NCBI GenBank assembly: GCA_947500005.1
Contig: CANMQJ010000025.1
Coordinates: forward strand, 1 to 59,942
DNA length: 59,942 nucleotides
Source: an uncultured Paracoccaceae bacterium
Lineage (GTDB): Bacteria; Pseudomonadota; Alphaproteobacteria; Rhodobacterales; Rhodobacteraceae
Direction of reading: 5' to 3'
Position numbers and translations under genes: made by a program. The notes under the pieces were generated by a model. The model was given only the letters and a program-made list of their open reading frames with translations, did not search any database and was not told the DNA's origin. Shown one piece after another: positions 22,869-31,939 of this stretch (the first letter of the stretch is position 1; every line of letters starts with the position of its first letter).

Positions 22869-25379
22869 ATGCCCGAACCCAAACAGATCAGCCTGCCGAT
22901 CGAAGGCATGTCATGCGCGTCCTGCGTTGGCAGGGTCGATCGCGCATTGAATGCAATCGACGGCGTAGAGGATGTGTCGGTGAACCTTGCCTCGGAAACT
23001 GCTCGCATGAGCGTGGACGCGCTCAAGCGCATTCCCGACATCATCGAATCCCTTCGCGAGCTGGGCTACCCCGCGCGGAAGGCCAGGGCCGAACTCACGA
23101 TTGCAGCGATGTCCTGTGCCTCTTGCGTCGGGCGGGTCGATAAGGCGCTTGCCGCGGTGCCCGGGGTGGTCGAGGTGAACGTCAACCTCGCCTCAGAGAC
23201 GGCGACGGTCGTTTACGTCGAAGGTCTTGTCACGACATCCGATCTGATCGAATCAAGCGGCGCGGCAGGGTATCCAGCAACCGTGGCAACGGCCCAGGCC
23301 GGTGACGACAGAGTTGCGCGCAAGGAGGAAGAGGCTCAGGCGCTTGCCAAACGGGTCACCTTTGCGGCCATCCTCGCCTTGCCGGTCTTCCTGATCGAAA
23401 TGGGTGGCCACGTCATTCCGGCCGTTCATATGCTGATCGAGACCACGATTGGCCAGCAGACGAGTTGGCTTCTTCAGTTCGTGCTGACGACAATCGTTCT
23501 CTTCGGCCCGGGCCGGACGTTTTATACCAAGGGTTTCCCGGCCTTGTTCCGGGGTGCCCCCGACATGAACAGCCTCGTCGCGGTCGGCACCGGGGCGGCT
23601 TACCTTTATTCCGTGGTTGCGACATTCGTACCGTCGGTCCTGCCTGACACGCTGCGCACCGTCTATTTCGAGGCGGCAGCGGTCATCGTCGTTCTGATCC
23701 TTCTGGGGCGGTTTCTTGAAGCGCGCGCCAAGGGGAGAACGGGCGCGGCCATCCAGAAGCTATTAGGGCTTCAGGCGCGGACTGCACGCGTGATGCGGGA
23801 CGGAGAAAGCGTCGAGATCGAGATCGATGCGCTGGTTCAGGGTGACATCGTCATCGTGCGCCCTGGTGAACGCATCGCGGTCGATGGCGAGGTCATCGAG
23901 GGGACCAGCCGCGTCGACGAAAGCATGCTGACAGGCGAGCCGATCCCCGCTGAAAAAGGTGCCGGAGATACGGTGACCGGCGGGACGGTCAACGGCGCCG
24001 GAAGCCTGCAGTTCCTCGCCACGCGGGTCGGCGCCGACACGACCCTGGCGCAGATTATTCGCATGGTCGAAGAGGCCCAGGGCGCCAAACTGCCGATCCA
24101 GGGATTGGTCGACCGGATCACCTTGTGGTTCGTGCCTGCCGTGATGGCGATCGCGGCGGCGACCGTGCTGGTCTGGCTGTTTTTCGGGCCTGATCCGGCC
24201 CTGACGATGGCGCTGGTCGCCGGTGTGTCGGTGCTCATCATCGCGTGCCCCTGCGCGATGGGGCTTGCGACGCCGACCTCGATCATGGTCGGGACGGGAC
24301 GTGCTGCGGAAATGGGTGTCCTGTTCCGTAAAGGTGACGCCTTGCAGCAACTTGATTCCGTTGATGTGGTCGCCCTCGACAAGACAGGCACGGTGACCGA
24401 GGGGCGACCCGCACTGACTGACCTTGTGCTGGCGGAAGGGTTCGATCGCCCAACAACGCTCTCGAAGATCGCTGCCGTGGAGTCGCTCTCCGAGCATCCT
24501 GTCGCGGACGCCATCGTCCGCGCCGCCCGGGCCGAGGGCGCACCTCTTGTGGCGGCCGAAGGCTTTCAATCGGTCACAGGTTACGGCGTGCGCGCCGTGG
24601 TCGAAGACGTGGAGGTGTTGGTTGGGGCCGACCGCTACATGGCGCGCGAAGGCATTGACGTCTCGGCATTGGCTCCAGAGGAAACGAAGATCGCAAGCAA
24701 GGGTCGCACGGCGCTTTACGCTGCCATAGATGGGCGTGTCGCCGCCGTGATCGGCGTGGCCGATCCGGTCAAACCGGCAAGCCGCGCAGCCATCGCAGCG
24801 CTGCACGAAAAGGGTCTTGCGGTTGCGATGATCACCGGCGACAAACGCGAAACCGCCGAAGCCATCGCCCGCGAAACCGGTATCGACCACGTCATCGCCG
24901 GCGTCCTGCCGGACGGCAAGGTTGCGGCGCTCGACAGTTTGCGCCAAGGGAACAAGCGCATCGCCTTTGTCGGCGACGGGATCAACGACGCCCCGGCGCT
25001 GGCGCATGCCGATGTGGGCATCGCCATTGGAACCGGCACCGATGTGGCCATCGAATCTGCGGATGTCGTCCTGATGTCGGGCGATTTGCGCGGCGTGGTG
25101 AACGCCTTCGAAGTATCGCGGCGGACCATGCGCAACATCCGGCAGAACCTGTTCTGGGCCTTTGCCTACAACGTGGCACTTATTCCGGTCGCTGCCGGGG
25201 TGCTCTATCCGGCCTTTGGGTTGCTCCTGTCACCAATCCTTGCGGCGGGTGCGATGGCGTTGTCCTCGGTGTTTGTCCTGACCAATGCCCTGCGGCTGCG
25301 GCGCATCGCGCCTGCGATGGACGAGCAGCGCGCAATCCCGGCAGAGATGGCAGCCGCCACTCCTGCTCCAGCAGAATAA
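22869..25379 (+). CDS. copA: Cu(I)-exporting P1B-type ATPase CopA
   Basis: An 836-aa copper ATPase: two N-terminal HMA domains (MSCASC at C16/C19 and at C83/C86), eight membrane helices, A-domain TGEP, the Cu(I) transport motif CPC at C460-C462, phosphorylation Asp504 in DKTGT, SEHP, and GDGINDAP. It exports cytoplasmic Cu(I) to the periplasm. ATG 22869 is chosen because AGGTGA lies just upstream; ATG 22848 is in frame but too near the predicted transcription start. The cueR gene follows by 12 bp. Confidence 0.97.
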   Translation: MPEPKQISLPIEGMSCASCVGRVDRALNAIDGVEDVSVNLASETARMSVDALKRIPDIIESLRELGYPARKARAELTIAAMSCASCVGRVDKALAAVPGVVEVNVNLASETATVVYVEGLVTTSDLIESSGAAGYPATVATAQAGDDRVARKEEEAQALAKRVTFAAILALPVFLIEMGGHVIPAVHMLIETTIGQQTSWLLQFVLTTIVLFGPGRTFYTKGFPALFRGAPDMNSLVAVGTGAAYLYSVVATFVPSVLPDTLRTVYFEAAAVIVVLILLGRFLEARAKGRTGAAIQKLLGLQARTARVMRDGESVEIEIDALVQGDIVIVRPGERIAVDGEVIEGTSRVDESMLTGEPIPAEKGAGDTVTGGTVNGAGSLQFLATRVGADTTLAQIIRMVEEAQGAKLPIQGLVDRITLWFVPAVMAIAAATVLVWLFFGPDPALTMALVAGVSVLIIACPCAMGLATPTSIMVGTGRAAEMGVLFRKGDALQQLDSVDVVALDKTGTVTEGRPALTDLVLAEGFDRPTTLSKIAAVESLSEHPVADAIVRAARAEGAPLVAAEGFQSVTGYGVRAVVEDVEVLVGADRYMAREGIDVSALAPEETKIASKGRTALYAAIDGRVAAVIGVADPVKPASRAAIAALHEKGLAVAMITGDKRETAEAIARETGIDHVIAGVLPDGKVAALDSLRQGNKRIAFVGDGINDAPALAHADVGIAIGTGTDVAIESADVVLMSGDLRGVVNAFEVSRRTMRNIRQNLFWAFAYNVALIPVAAGVLYPAFGLLLSPILAAGAMALSSVFVLTNALRLRRIAPAMDEQRAIPAEMAAATPAPAE

Positions 25380-25391
25380 CGGAGGTCCGAC

Positions 25392-25790
25392 ATGAACATC
25401 GGAGACGTTGCCCGACAATCGGGTGTGCCCGCCAAGACGATCCGCTACTACGAGGACATCGGTCTGATCCGCCCGAACCGTAGCGAGAACGGCTATCGCG
25501 CGTTCACCGAGAACCACGTTCACAAGCTGGCGTTTCTGGGTCGCGCACGGGCCTTGGGGTTCACCATCGAAGATTGCAGGACGCTCCTGTCGCTCTACGA
25601 GGATGAAAACCGCGAAAGCATGCAAGTGAAGGCGGTTGCGGAAGACCATCTGCGCCAGATCGAGGAAAAGATCGCGAAACTGCAATCCATGCGCGCGACG
25701 CTCGCCGAACTGGTGGAAAAATGTGCCGGGGATCACCGGCCCGACTGCCCCATCATCGAGGATCTGTCGCCGGAGCGGTTGGCCAAGTGA
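25392..25790 (+). CDS. cueR: CueR, copper-responsive MerR-family activator
   Basis: A 132-aa MerR regulator: winged HTH (GDVARQSGVPAKTIRYYEDI), a coiled coil, and a metal loop with Cys111 and Cys119 (EKCAGDHRPDC). Ser76 occupies the position where divalent-metal sensors have Cys, the known signature of monovalent Cu(I)/Ag(I) sensors. An ACGGAGG site precedes the ATG and it is co-transcribed with copA. It is the expected activator of the seven CueR-like promoters listed here. Confidence 0.95.
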   Translation: MNIGDVARQSGVPAKTIRYYEDIGLIRPNRSENGYRAFTENHVHKLAFLGRARALGFTIEDCRTLLSLYEDENRESMQVKAVAEDHLRQIEEKIAKLQSMRATLAELVEKCAGDHRPDCPIIEDLSPERLAK

Positions 25791-25811
25791 CAGGCAAGAA
25801 GGGGCTGTACC

Positions 25812-26576
25812 TCAGAACCAGATCGCGCGGACCGGCATCCAGATACCCATGAAGATCATCATCAGGTTTTCCGTCAGCGAAATGAACCCCAGCGGGACGG
25901 AACTGTCACCGCCGACGCAGGCGCATTTCAGCTCTCTCTTGTCGATATAAACAGCCTTGAACACGCTGACAGCGCCGACCGTGCCGATAAACAGGGCGAC
26001 AGGCGCCGAGAGCCACAGCAGCGCGCCGGCAGTCATCAGGACACCTGCCAACGCTTCGCCGACCGGGTAGACCTTGCCGTATCGCACCCATTTGCGCGCC
26101 AGCAGATCGTAGTTGAGGAACATCGTCGAAAACCCTTCGACATCCTGCAATTTCTGGATCGCGAGAATGGTCATGGACAGCGAAATGAACCATTCGAACC
26201 CCCGCAAGGTAAGGACCGACCCGTACTGGTGCCAAGACAGGCCCAATGCCAACAGCGCGGCAACGGAAAAGATCGCGATGACCGGCTGGTAGGTCGTGTC
26301 GCTTTGCTCTTCCTCGGGTGGGTCAATGTCGAAAAACACCCTGAGATCATCGTAACCGCCGATCCGTTCGTCCCCGATGAAAGTCTGCGGCGTCGTCTCG
26401 ACCCCGTGCTTCTCCATGAAAGCATCGGTGTCTTCACGGGTGTCAAGCGGATGGTCTTCCACCTCGAAGCCTTGCCGCTCCAGCAGGTCTTTCGATTTCA
26501 GACCGTAGGGGCAGACATGGCCCGGCATGACCATGCGATAAAGCTGCGCGGATTTACTGTCTGTGTCGCGGGGCAT
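25812..26576 (-). CDS. Glutaredoxin-MauE/DoxX-like membrane fusion protein
   Basis: A 254-aa protein joining an N-terminal glutaredoxin domain (residues ~10-85, VCPYGLKSKDLL with cysteine near residue 22, TTPQTFIGDERIGGYDD) to a C-terminal four-helix MauE/DoxX-like membrane domain that ends with a Cys pair LKCACVGG. Such fusions are thought to pass reducing equivalents at the membrane. It is complete and has a strong AAGGAGG before the ATG. It follows the DUF305 gene by 12 bp in the same operon and is convergent with cueR. Confidence 0.88.
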   Translation of the reverse strand: MPRDTDSKSAQLYRMVMPGHVCPYGLKSKDLLERQGFEVEDHPLDTREDTDAFMEKHGVETTPQTFIGDERIGGYDDLRVFFDIDPPEEEQSDTTYQPVIAIFSVAALLALGLSWHQYGSVLTLRGFEWFISLSMTILAIQKLQDVEGFSTMFLNYDLLARKWVRYGKVYPVGEALAGVLMTAGALLWLSAPVALFIGTVGAVSVFKAVYIDKRELKCACVGGDSSVPLGFISLTENLMMIFMGIWMPVRAIWF

Positions 26577-26588
26577 GTCCTTTCCTCC

Positions 26589-27425
26589 TTATCCGCTGCA
26601 CGTAAGTTGACCACGGAACCCGGCTTCGTAGTCGGTTCCCGCGCTGACGATCAGATCGGTCAGGTCACCGTTCGTCTCTGCGATCTCGGCCGACAGCGGG
26701 CCTTCAGAAAATGCATTTTCGCCCTGCGCATTCAGGCGCACCAGATCACCGCTGATCTTCATTGCGGCTGCAGACCCTTCGCCGGTTTCACCAGTCACCA
26801 GTACAGCCGGACTGTCCGAGGTGTAAGCAAAGCGGCAATTTCCGCCATCCGGGAACACCGCAGCGATTTCGTCTTCCGTCAGAAACTCAGGATCGACCTT
26901 CGACACGACCTCCGTTTGAAGCGCCTGTTGCGCATCCACAACCTGCGCCGGCGTTTCGCTTCGCGTGGCCGATGCTTCGCCGTTTGCTCCAATGTCAGCA
27001 ATAAGGTAGCGCATTTCGGCGATTTCCTTGTCCTGCGCATAGATAATGTCGTCTGCGAGCCCCCGGACGCGCGGGTCGGTGATCTCGGCACGAGTCGACG
27101 TCATGATGGCGATCGAGTGGTGCGGGATCATGGCGCGCATGTAGGACCTGTCCTGCACCGTGAATTGCCCGCGAACCAGCCAGAGGCTCGCCGCGAAAAG
27201 GACTATTGCGCCAACGAAAATCGCGATGTTGGCTTTGGTGTTCTGATACATGGACAACATGTACGCCAACATGATCACGGCCATGGTCGCCCCCATCAGG
27301 ATGGCCATGTAAAGGCGTGTCTCCGAAAAGAAGATATGGCCCCAAAGATAGGTGTTCAGGTACATCAGAACGAACATGACCACGGTCGATGTTCCGATCA
27401 TCATAAAGAATCGTGAGTAGTGCAT
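26589..27425 (-). CDS. DUF305 membrane protein with C-terminal extension
   Basis: A 278-aa protein with three N-terminal membrane helices, then a DUF305 region containing RAMIPHHSIAI and AQDKEIAEMR, His/Met motifs typical of copper-linked DUF305 proteins. A C-terminal domain of about 110 residues ends in QLTCSG and includes GGNCRF, giving one possible disulfide. The ATG at 27425 has a perfect AAGGAGGT site. The upstream dyad TCCAGCGCTGGA suggests CueR control. The biochemical role of DUF305 is not established. Confidence 0.88.
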   Translation of the reverse strand: MHYSRFFMMIGTSTVVMFVLMYLNTYLWGHIFFSETRLYMAILMGATMAVIMLAYMLSMYQNTKANIAIFVGAIVLFAASLWLVRGQFTVQDRSYMRAMIPHHSIAIMTSTRAEITDPRVRGLADDIIYAQDKEIAEMRYLIADIGANGEASATRSETPAQVVDAQQALQTEVVSKVDPEFLTEDEIAAVFPDGGNCRFAYTSDSPAVLVTGETGEGSAAAMKISGDLVRLNAQGENAFSEGPLSAEIAETNGDLTDLIVSAGTDYEAGFRGQLTCSG

Positions 27426-27456
27426 TTCCAGTCACCTCCTTGCAGTTCTCTGTAAA

Positions 27457-27487
27457 ACAACAACATTCCAGCGCTGGAGAGTTCCAA
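27457..27487 (-). promoter_or_regulatory. Probable CueR-type promoter of the DUF305-glutaredoxin unit
   Basis: Minus strand TTGGAA (27487-27482), 19-bp spacer with TCCAGCGCTGGA perfect dyad, then TGTTGT (27462-27457). The -35 is degenerate compared with the other sites, so assignment is less certain. Confidence 0.55.
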
Positions 27488-27604
27488 AAGCACGCATTTT
27501 CGTAGTTTCAAGGCAACAAAGGCGCGTCGTTTGCCCCGGTTCACGGCTTCTTTTCTTTGCCCCTGACGCGCACTGAATTTTCATGGGTCCGAGGAGATCG
27601 CGCC

Positions 27605-28186
27605 ATGCAGAATTTCACGAGACGAGAATTGATTTGTGCCGGAGCGATGGGTTGCTTTCTGCCCACAACTGCCTGGGCCCACAAAGTCAAATTGCCCGAA
27701 CGGTTCGAACCACAATTGGTAAACACCCGTCGTGGTGACTGGGTTAAAGGCGATGTCCACGTCGTTCCCGACGATTTTTTCCTTTATTTCATGCTCGAGG
27801 ACGGGATGGCGATCCGCTACGGGGTCGGGGTAGGGCGCAAAGGTTTGTACGAACCCGGAGAGTTCACGGTAGCGCGCAAGGCCAAATGGCCATGGTGGCG
27901 GCCAACGAACGCCATGATCCGGCGCGAGCCACGCAAATACGCAAAGTACAAGGATGGACTGAAAGGCGGGCCAAACAACCCGCTCGGGGCCCGCGCGCTC
28001 TATCTCTACGATGCCGAGGGACGCGATACCTATCTTCGCATTCATGGAACGAACGCCCCGGAGACAATTGGGTCTGCCGTGTCGAATGGATGCGCGCGGT
28101 TGACGAATGAACATGTGAAGGATCTGTACGAACGCGTTGAAATCGGCGCCCGCGTCTTCCTGTATCCCAAAGTGACAACGGCGTGA
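27605..28186 (+). CDS. L,D-transpeptidase (YkuD domain), copy 2
   Basis: A 193-aa exported enzyme (TRRELICAGAMG signal). The YkuD domain has LRIHGTN (His147) and SNGCARL (Cys163), with family blocks MAIRYGVGVGRKGLYEPGEF and WWRPTNAMI. It resembles copies 3 and 4 in overall plan. It precedes the second multicopper oxidase by about 90 bp, repeating the LDT-MCO pairing seen at 16.9-21.3 kb. The upstream frame to 27557 has no ribosome site. Confidence 0.92.
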   Translation: MQNFTRRELICAGAMGCFLPTTAWAHKVKLPERFEPQLVNTRRGDWVKGDVHVVPDDFFLYFMLEDGMAIRYGVGVGRKGLYEPGEFTVARKAKWPWWRPTNAMIRREPRKYAKYKDGLKGGPNNPLGARALYLYDAEGRDTYLRIHGTNAPETIGSAVSNGCARLTNEHVKDLYERVEIGARVFLYPKVTTA

Positions 28187-28278
28187 GGAGTGTTCTGTCG
28201 CCTTGAAGTTCCTCTTCCGGAAATGGCACAAGTGCGGCAGTTGGCGAAAGCCAGTCTATCATTCATGAGGTGACGGAA

Positions 28279-29574
28279 TTGTCTTTGAGCCGGAGGTCTT
28301 TCCTTGGCGGGATGACCGTTGCGCTGGCTGGTACCCGCTTGCCAGCAGCGACACACGAGTTGATCCTCGCGCCCCAATCGATCAAGGCGCACCTTGCTGG
28401 GTACGACGTGTCGATGTTGGGCTTCAACGGTGGTCTGCCGGGCCCAGAAGTCAGAATGCGACAAGGACAAACCGCCCGCATTACCCTCGATAACCGATTG
28501 GAGGAGGGCGCTCTCGTTCACTGGCATGGGTTGCGGGTTCCAAATCGGATGGATGGTGTCAACGTCCTCACTCAGGATGTGGTCATTCCGGGCGACTCGT
28601 ATCGTTATCAATTCGGCGTCCCGGATGCCGGCACGTATTGGTATCACTCGCATTACCTGTCTTACGATCAGGTCAGCCGCGGTCTTTTCGGCGCCTTCAT
28701 CGTCGAGGAGCAAAATGCGCCGGCTGTCGACCATGACATCGTTGTTCAGTTCTTCGATGTCTTGTTGGATCAGTCCGGACAGTACGACGAAGGGTTCAAC
28801 CCGGCTCATTTCGCGACCGAGGGCCGTATCGGCAATACGGTCACGGCGCTTGTTTCCAATGGAACCAGCAAGAATGTGAGACAAGGCGACCGCCTGCGCT
28901 TGCGCCTGATAAATCCCTCTATCGACAGGGTTTACCGTGTCGGGCTGGACGGTCTGGCAGGCAAGATCGTTGCACTGGATGGTATGCCCCTGGCGCAGCC
29001 ACAGACACTCGAACCCATCCTCCTAGCTCCGGGGCAAAGATGCGATGTGATTGGTGATGCGACCGGGCCTATTAGATTTGACGACAGCTTTGGAGAGCGG
29101 ACGTTGAGCCTTGGCGAAATCGCTGTTTCCGGCTCTCGTGAGCCTGCGAAAGCGCCCATCACCGCGTTGCCCGCCAACCGAATGCCCGCCCCGCAAGACC
29201 CCGGCCAAACCGCGGAGCTGGTGCTTCAGGGAGGTGCGGGAAGCGCGTCCCACAACGGCACAGGGACGTGGGCGCTCAATGACGTATCGGGCCTGCCTCG
29301 AACCCCTTTCCTATCCGTCGCGCAGGGGACGACCGCGCGCATTTCGATCCGCAACGAAACCGGGTTTCCACACGTCATGCATCTGCATGGCCACCATTTC
29401 TGGGAACTCGATGCGGCGGGGAAAGCCGGTCCATACCGGGACTCGACCTATCTGGATATCGGCGAGACGCGGGATATTCTCGTCGTCTTGGGCAATCCGG
29501 GATCCTGGATGCTGCATTGCCACATGTTGAGCCACCAAGCCGACGGTATGGCAACGTGGATCAGAGTCGGCTGA
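28279..29574 (+). CDS. Multicopper oxidase, copy 2
   Basis: A 431-aa Tat-exported (SRRSFLGG) three-domain multicopper oxidase. Copper-site blocks are VHWHG, WYHSH, HVMHLHGHHFWEL and LHCHMLSH, so all four coppers can be bound. A TTG start at 28279 is preferred because GAGGTGA sits 5 bp upstream; GTG 28270 is the alternative and lies inside that site. It is divergent in sequence from copy 1 but the same architecture, consistent with an old duplication or separate capture. It lies between an L,D-transpeptidase and dsbB. Confidence 0.92.
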   Translation: MSLSRRSFLGGMTVALAGTRLPAATHELILAPQSIKAHLAGYDVSMLGFNGGLPGPEVRMRQGQTARITLDNRLEEGALVHWHGLRVPNRMDGVNVLTQDVVIPGDSYRYQFGVPDAGTYWYHSHYLSYDQVSRGLFGAFIVEEQNAPAVDHDIVVQFFDVLLDQSGQYDEGFNPAHFATEGRIGNTVTALVSNGTSKNVRQGDRLRLRLINPSIDRVYRVGLDGLAGKIVALDGMPLAQPQTLEPILLAPGQRCDVIGDATGPIRFDDSFGERTLSLGEIAVSGSREPAKAPITALPANRMPAPQDPGQTAELVLQGGAGSASHNGTGTWALNDVSGLPRTPFLSVAQGTTARISIRNETGFPHVMHLHGHHFWELDAAGKAGPYRDSTYLDIGETRDILVVLGNPGSWMLHCHMLSHQADGMATWIRVG

Positions 29575-29587
29575 GGGTCGAGACGGA

Positions 29588-29603
29588 TACATACCGTTAC
29601 AAA
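29588..29603 (+). promoter_or_regulatory. Putative response-regulator box upstream of dsbB copy 1
   Basis: Reads TACATACCGTTACAAA, two TACA half-sites 10 bp apart, between the multicopper oxidase stop and the dsbB start about 85 bp downstream. Confidence 0.5.
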
Positions 29604-29687
29604 TCTCTGAATGATAACAGGCCTTTCGCCGTCTACGTAACCTGACAAGCGAGAAACAGGTCCATCGACTGCCAATGGGAGCGTTCA

Positions 29688-30200
29688 TTGACCCTGACAC
29701 CAAAATCTCTCGGCATGACTGCGGCGGCAGGATCAGCCGCCTTGCTGTTGGGGGCCTTCGTTTTCCAGGCTCTTGGCTACGCGCCGTGCGCAATGTGCAT
29801 CTGGCAACGCTACCCACACGCAATCGCCATTGGAATGGGCGCTCTGTTGCTCTTTGCTCTGCCGATTTTGCCAATCCTGATAATCGGTGCCCTGTCGGCA
29901 CTCAGCACATCCGCGTTGGGGGTGTTTCATACCGGTGTCGAGCGCGGCTGGTGGGAGGGACCGACTTCTTGCACGGGATCCGGCCTCGATGTTTCCCAAA
30001 TGTCGGTATCGGAATTGCTGCCCTCTGCCAGTTCAAATGCGTCCAATCTTGTTCTGTGCAGTGAGGTTGTCTGGGAATTTCTGACGTTGTCCATGGCGAG
30101 TTGGAACGCGATCCTAAGCGGTGTCCTTGCTTGCCTCTGGTTGGTCGCGATCGCAAGACATCAAAAGGTTCGGTGGCATGGGGTCGCGGACGTTTCTTGA
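29688..30200 (+). CDS. dsbB: DsbB-type disulfide oxidoreductase, copy 1
   Basis: A 170-aa four-helix membrane protein with the first redox pair CAMC (YAPCAMCIWQR) and the second pair in the periplasmic loop (TSCTGSG ... VLCSE), as in quinone-linked DsbB that re-oxidises DsbA. TTG 29688 is taken as the start because TGGGAG lies upstream; an internal ATG at 29715 is possible. It precedes L,D-transpeptidase copy 3. A second DsbB is at 55361-55783. Confidence 0.9.
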   Translation: MTLTPKSLGMTAAAGSAALLLGAFVFQALGYAPCAMCIWQRYPHAIAIGMGALLLFALPILPILIIGALSALSTSALGVFHTGVERGWWEGPTSCTGSGLDVSQMSVSELLPSASSNASNLVLCSEVVWEFLTLSMASWNAILSGVLACLWLVAIARHQKVRWHGVADVS

Positions 30201-30242
30201 ATCGTCCCGCATTCATCGAAAACAAACAAAGGGCTTCGCTTC

Positions 30243-30908
30243 ATGGTTACAAGACGACACTTCCTTGCACTTTCCGGCTCGCTGTTTTCAGCTTCTCTGA
30301 GTTCGCCAGCATTCGCTAAGACCTGGCCGTCAACAGCCGAAAAAGCAGCTTGGGATGCGCAGATCACGCCCGCCAACTATGACCCGGCAACAACCAACCC
30401 ATGGGGGCTGCATCCCAGGCTGCTGCCGCAACGCGTTTTGGCGAATGACGGTTTGCGCCCGGGTGACATTCACGTCGATGCGATCGCGCGCTATCTGTAC
30501 CATATCGAGGAAGGTGGCACCGCGATGCGATACGGGGTGGCGATTGCCAAGGGCGATCTCTATGAACCCGGCACCTATACGATCCGCCGAAAGGTCGAAT
30601 GGCCGCACTGGACGCCAACGCAGTCAATGATCGAACGCGATCCGGAGGCTTACGAGCGGTTTGCCGACGGTATGGAGCCCGGCCCCAACAATGCCTTGGG
30701 CAGCAGGGCTTTGTATCTATTCGTCGGAGATCGGGATACGTACCTTCGAATTCACGGAACGCCGAGCCCTCGCAGCATTGGCGGCCGGGCCAGTTCGGGA
30801 TGCGTGCGCATGGTGATGGCCCACATCAATGATCTCTATCCGAATGTCGCTGTCGGATCGACGGCGTTCCTTTACTCGGCCGAAGACAGCGTTACCGCTC
30901 GAAGCTAA
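30243..30908 (+). CDS. L,D-transpeptidase (YkuD domain), copy 3
   Basis: A 221-aa exported enzyme (TRRHFLALSG signal) with catalytic His171 (LRIHGTP) and Cys187 (RASSGCVRM). It is the same length as copy 4 at 39684 and nearly the same sequence from residue ~75 to the end, with more change in the signal region. It follows dsbB after 42 bp. Nothing suggests loss of function. It probably makes 3-3 peptidoglycan cross-links or anchors proteins. Confidence 0.93.
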   Translation: MVTRRHFLALSGSLFSASLSSPAFAKTWPSTAEKAAWDAQITPANYDPATTNPWGLHPRLLPQRVLANDGLRPGDIHVDAIARYLYHIEEGGTAMRYGVAIAKGDLYEPGTYTIRRKVEWPHWTPTQSMIERDPEAYERFADGMEPGPNNALGSRALYLFVGDRDTYLRIHGTPSPRSIGGRASSGCVRMVMAHINDLYPNVAVGSTAFLYSAEDSVTARS

Positions 30909-30984
30909 CCTATTGCATCTTTGGCTCACACGCCGAGGACTGCGTCGTGCAGGGACATCTTCCAATGAATTGTTGGACGAACAC

Positions 30985-31614
30985 TCACGGCTGTGTCGCA
31001 AGTGAACTTTCGAACTGTGCGATCGCTACGGATTTGTCGTCCTCATCGTTCTCGAACAGCTTTGTGGTTCGCACGCCCGGCAACTTGCCAAAATCCGCCA
31101 TCAGGCGCTTTGGAAAAAATGTGCGTCCGATGGATTCAAATCCTGGTAATTGTCTGAGTACCGCGGAGGTACTGGCACTACAAAAACCGGAAGCGGCTGG
31201 GCCGCTGGCAATTGCAAGCCGCAAGGCCTGCTCCGCGACTTCGGGGGACACATCGATCTCTTGTATGACGACGTGGTAGGTCTCCCGTGCATGAGCCCGT
31301 GCGTAAAAATCGGCCACTTGTGGAGTAATGCCATAAAGCACATCTCCCCGTTCCGGTACCGCGCTCAGCCGGACCGTTCCTGCCGGATCGAAGATAACGC
31401 GCTGCGACCCATTGATCATGACGCTGCTATGCGCACCCGCCCCGGATCTGTTGCTGATCATGGTGTACAGCGTCAGCGCAGCCGGTCCGTCGTGACGGTA
31501 GGATGCACTACTGATGACTTCGGCTGAAGCATCAGGGCGCATGTCGTTTCCTGCACCGCACCCCGCCAAAATCACCACGATTAGAACTGAGAAAATGCGA
31601 TTGGAAAAGCGCAC
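30985..31614 (-). CDS. Putative lipoprotein with papain-like (NlpC/P60-like) features
   Basis: A 209-aa lipoprotein: signal peptide (RIFSVLIVVILAGC) with a lipobox LAGC. Conserved-looking blocks are SGAGAHSSVMI (His), GVERGDVLYG-type strand and SGFCSASTSAVLRQLPG (Cys), an His-then-Cys order like permuted papain-fold proteins (YiiX/DUF4105 type). GTG 31614 is chosen because GGAGG lies 7 bp upstream; the much longer frame to 32505 covers the EF-hand gene antisense and is not real. Function is unknown; a peptidase or amidase role at the envelope is a guess. Confidence 0.7.
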   Translation of the reverse strand: MRFSNRIFSVLIVVILAGCGAGNDMRPDASAEVISSASYRHDGPAALTLYTMISNRSGAGAHSSVMINGSQRVIFDPAGTVRLSAVPERGDVLYGITPQVADFYARAHARETYHVVIQEIDVSPEVAEQALRLAIASGPAASGFCSASTSAVLRQLPGFESIGRTFFPKRLMADFGKLPGVRTTKLFENDEDDKSVAIAQFESSLATQP

Positions 31615-31939
31615 CTTGCAGCCTCCTGCCATGAGTTGAATGACTGAATTTTCGGGATATTCAGGGCCTCTAGCAATCTCGACATCAACTCTTCCGGATT
31701 TCACCTCTACCGAAACATGGGTTCGGTTTCGGTTGGTATACGGATCCTCGACACATTTTTTTCTGGATATCGCATGTTTCAGATGAAGAGGAGCGTTCGC
31801 CCCGAATTGATTTGTCGCAATTTGTAACAGACCCCGCCTTTGTGACCTCGCGATACAAAACACCGGCTCGCGTGGCATTCCGCATCTGCAGGTGCCCCCC
31901 ATATGCTGGGTATCGCAACACTGACACGAGGTGATCGAA
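31615..31939. other. Intergenic region between divergent genes
   Basis: No convincing ORF. It holds the response-regulator-like box at 31811-31826, a small inverted repeat CCGAAAC...GTTTCGG at 31710-31732, and single TACAAA half-sites near 31854. It presumably contains promoters for the lipoprotein (minus) and EF-hand (plus) genes. Confidence 0.5.
31811..31826 (-). promoter_or_regulatory. Putative response-regulator box upstream of the EF-hand gene
   Basis: Reads TTTGTCGCAATTTGTA on the plus strand (TACAAA-TTGC-GACAAA on the minus strand). One half-site deviates from the consensus. It lies about 115 bp before the EF-hand protein start. Confidence 0.45.
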
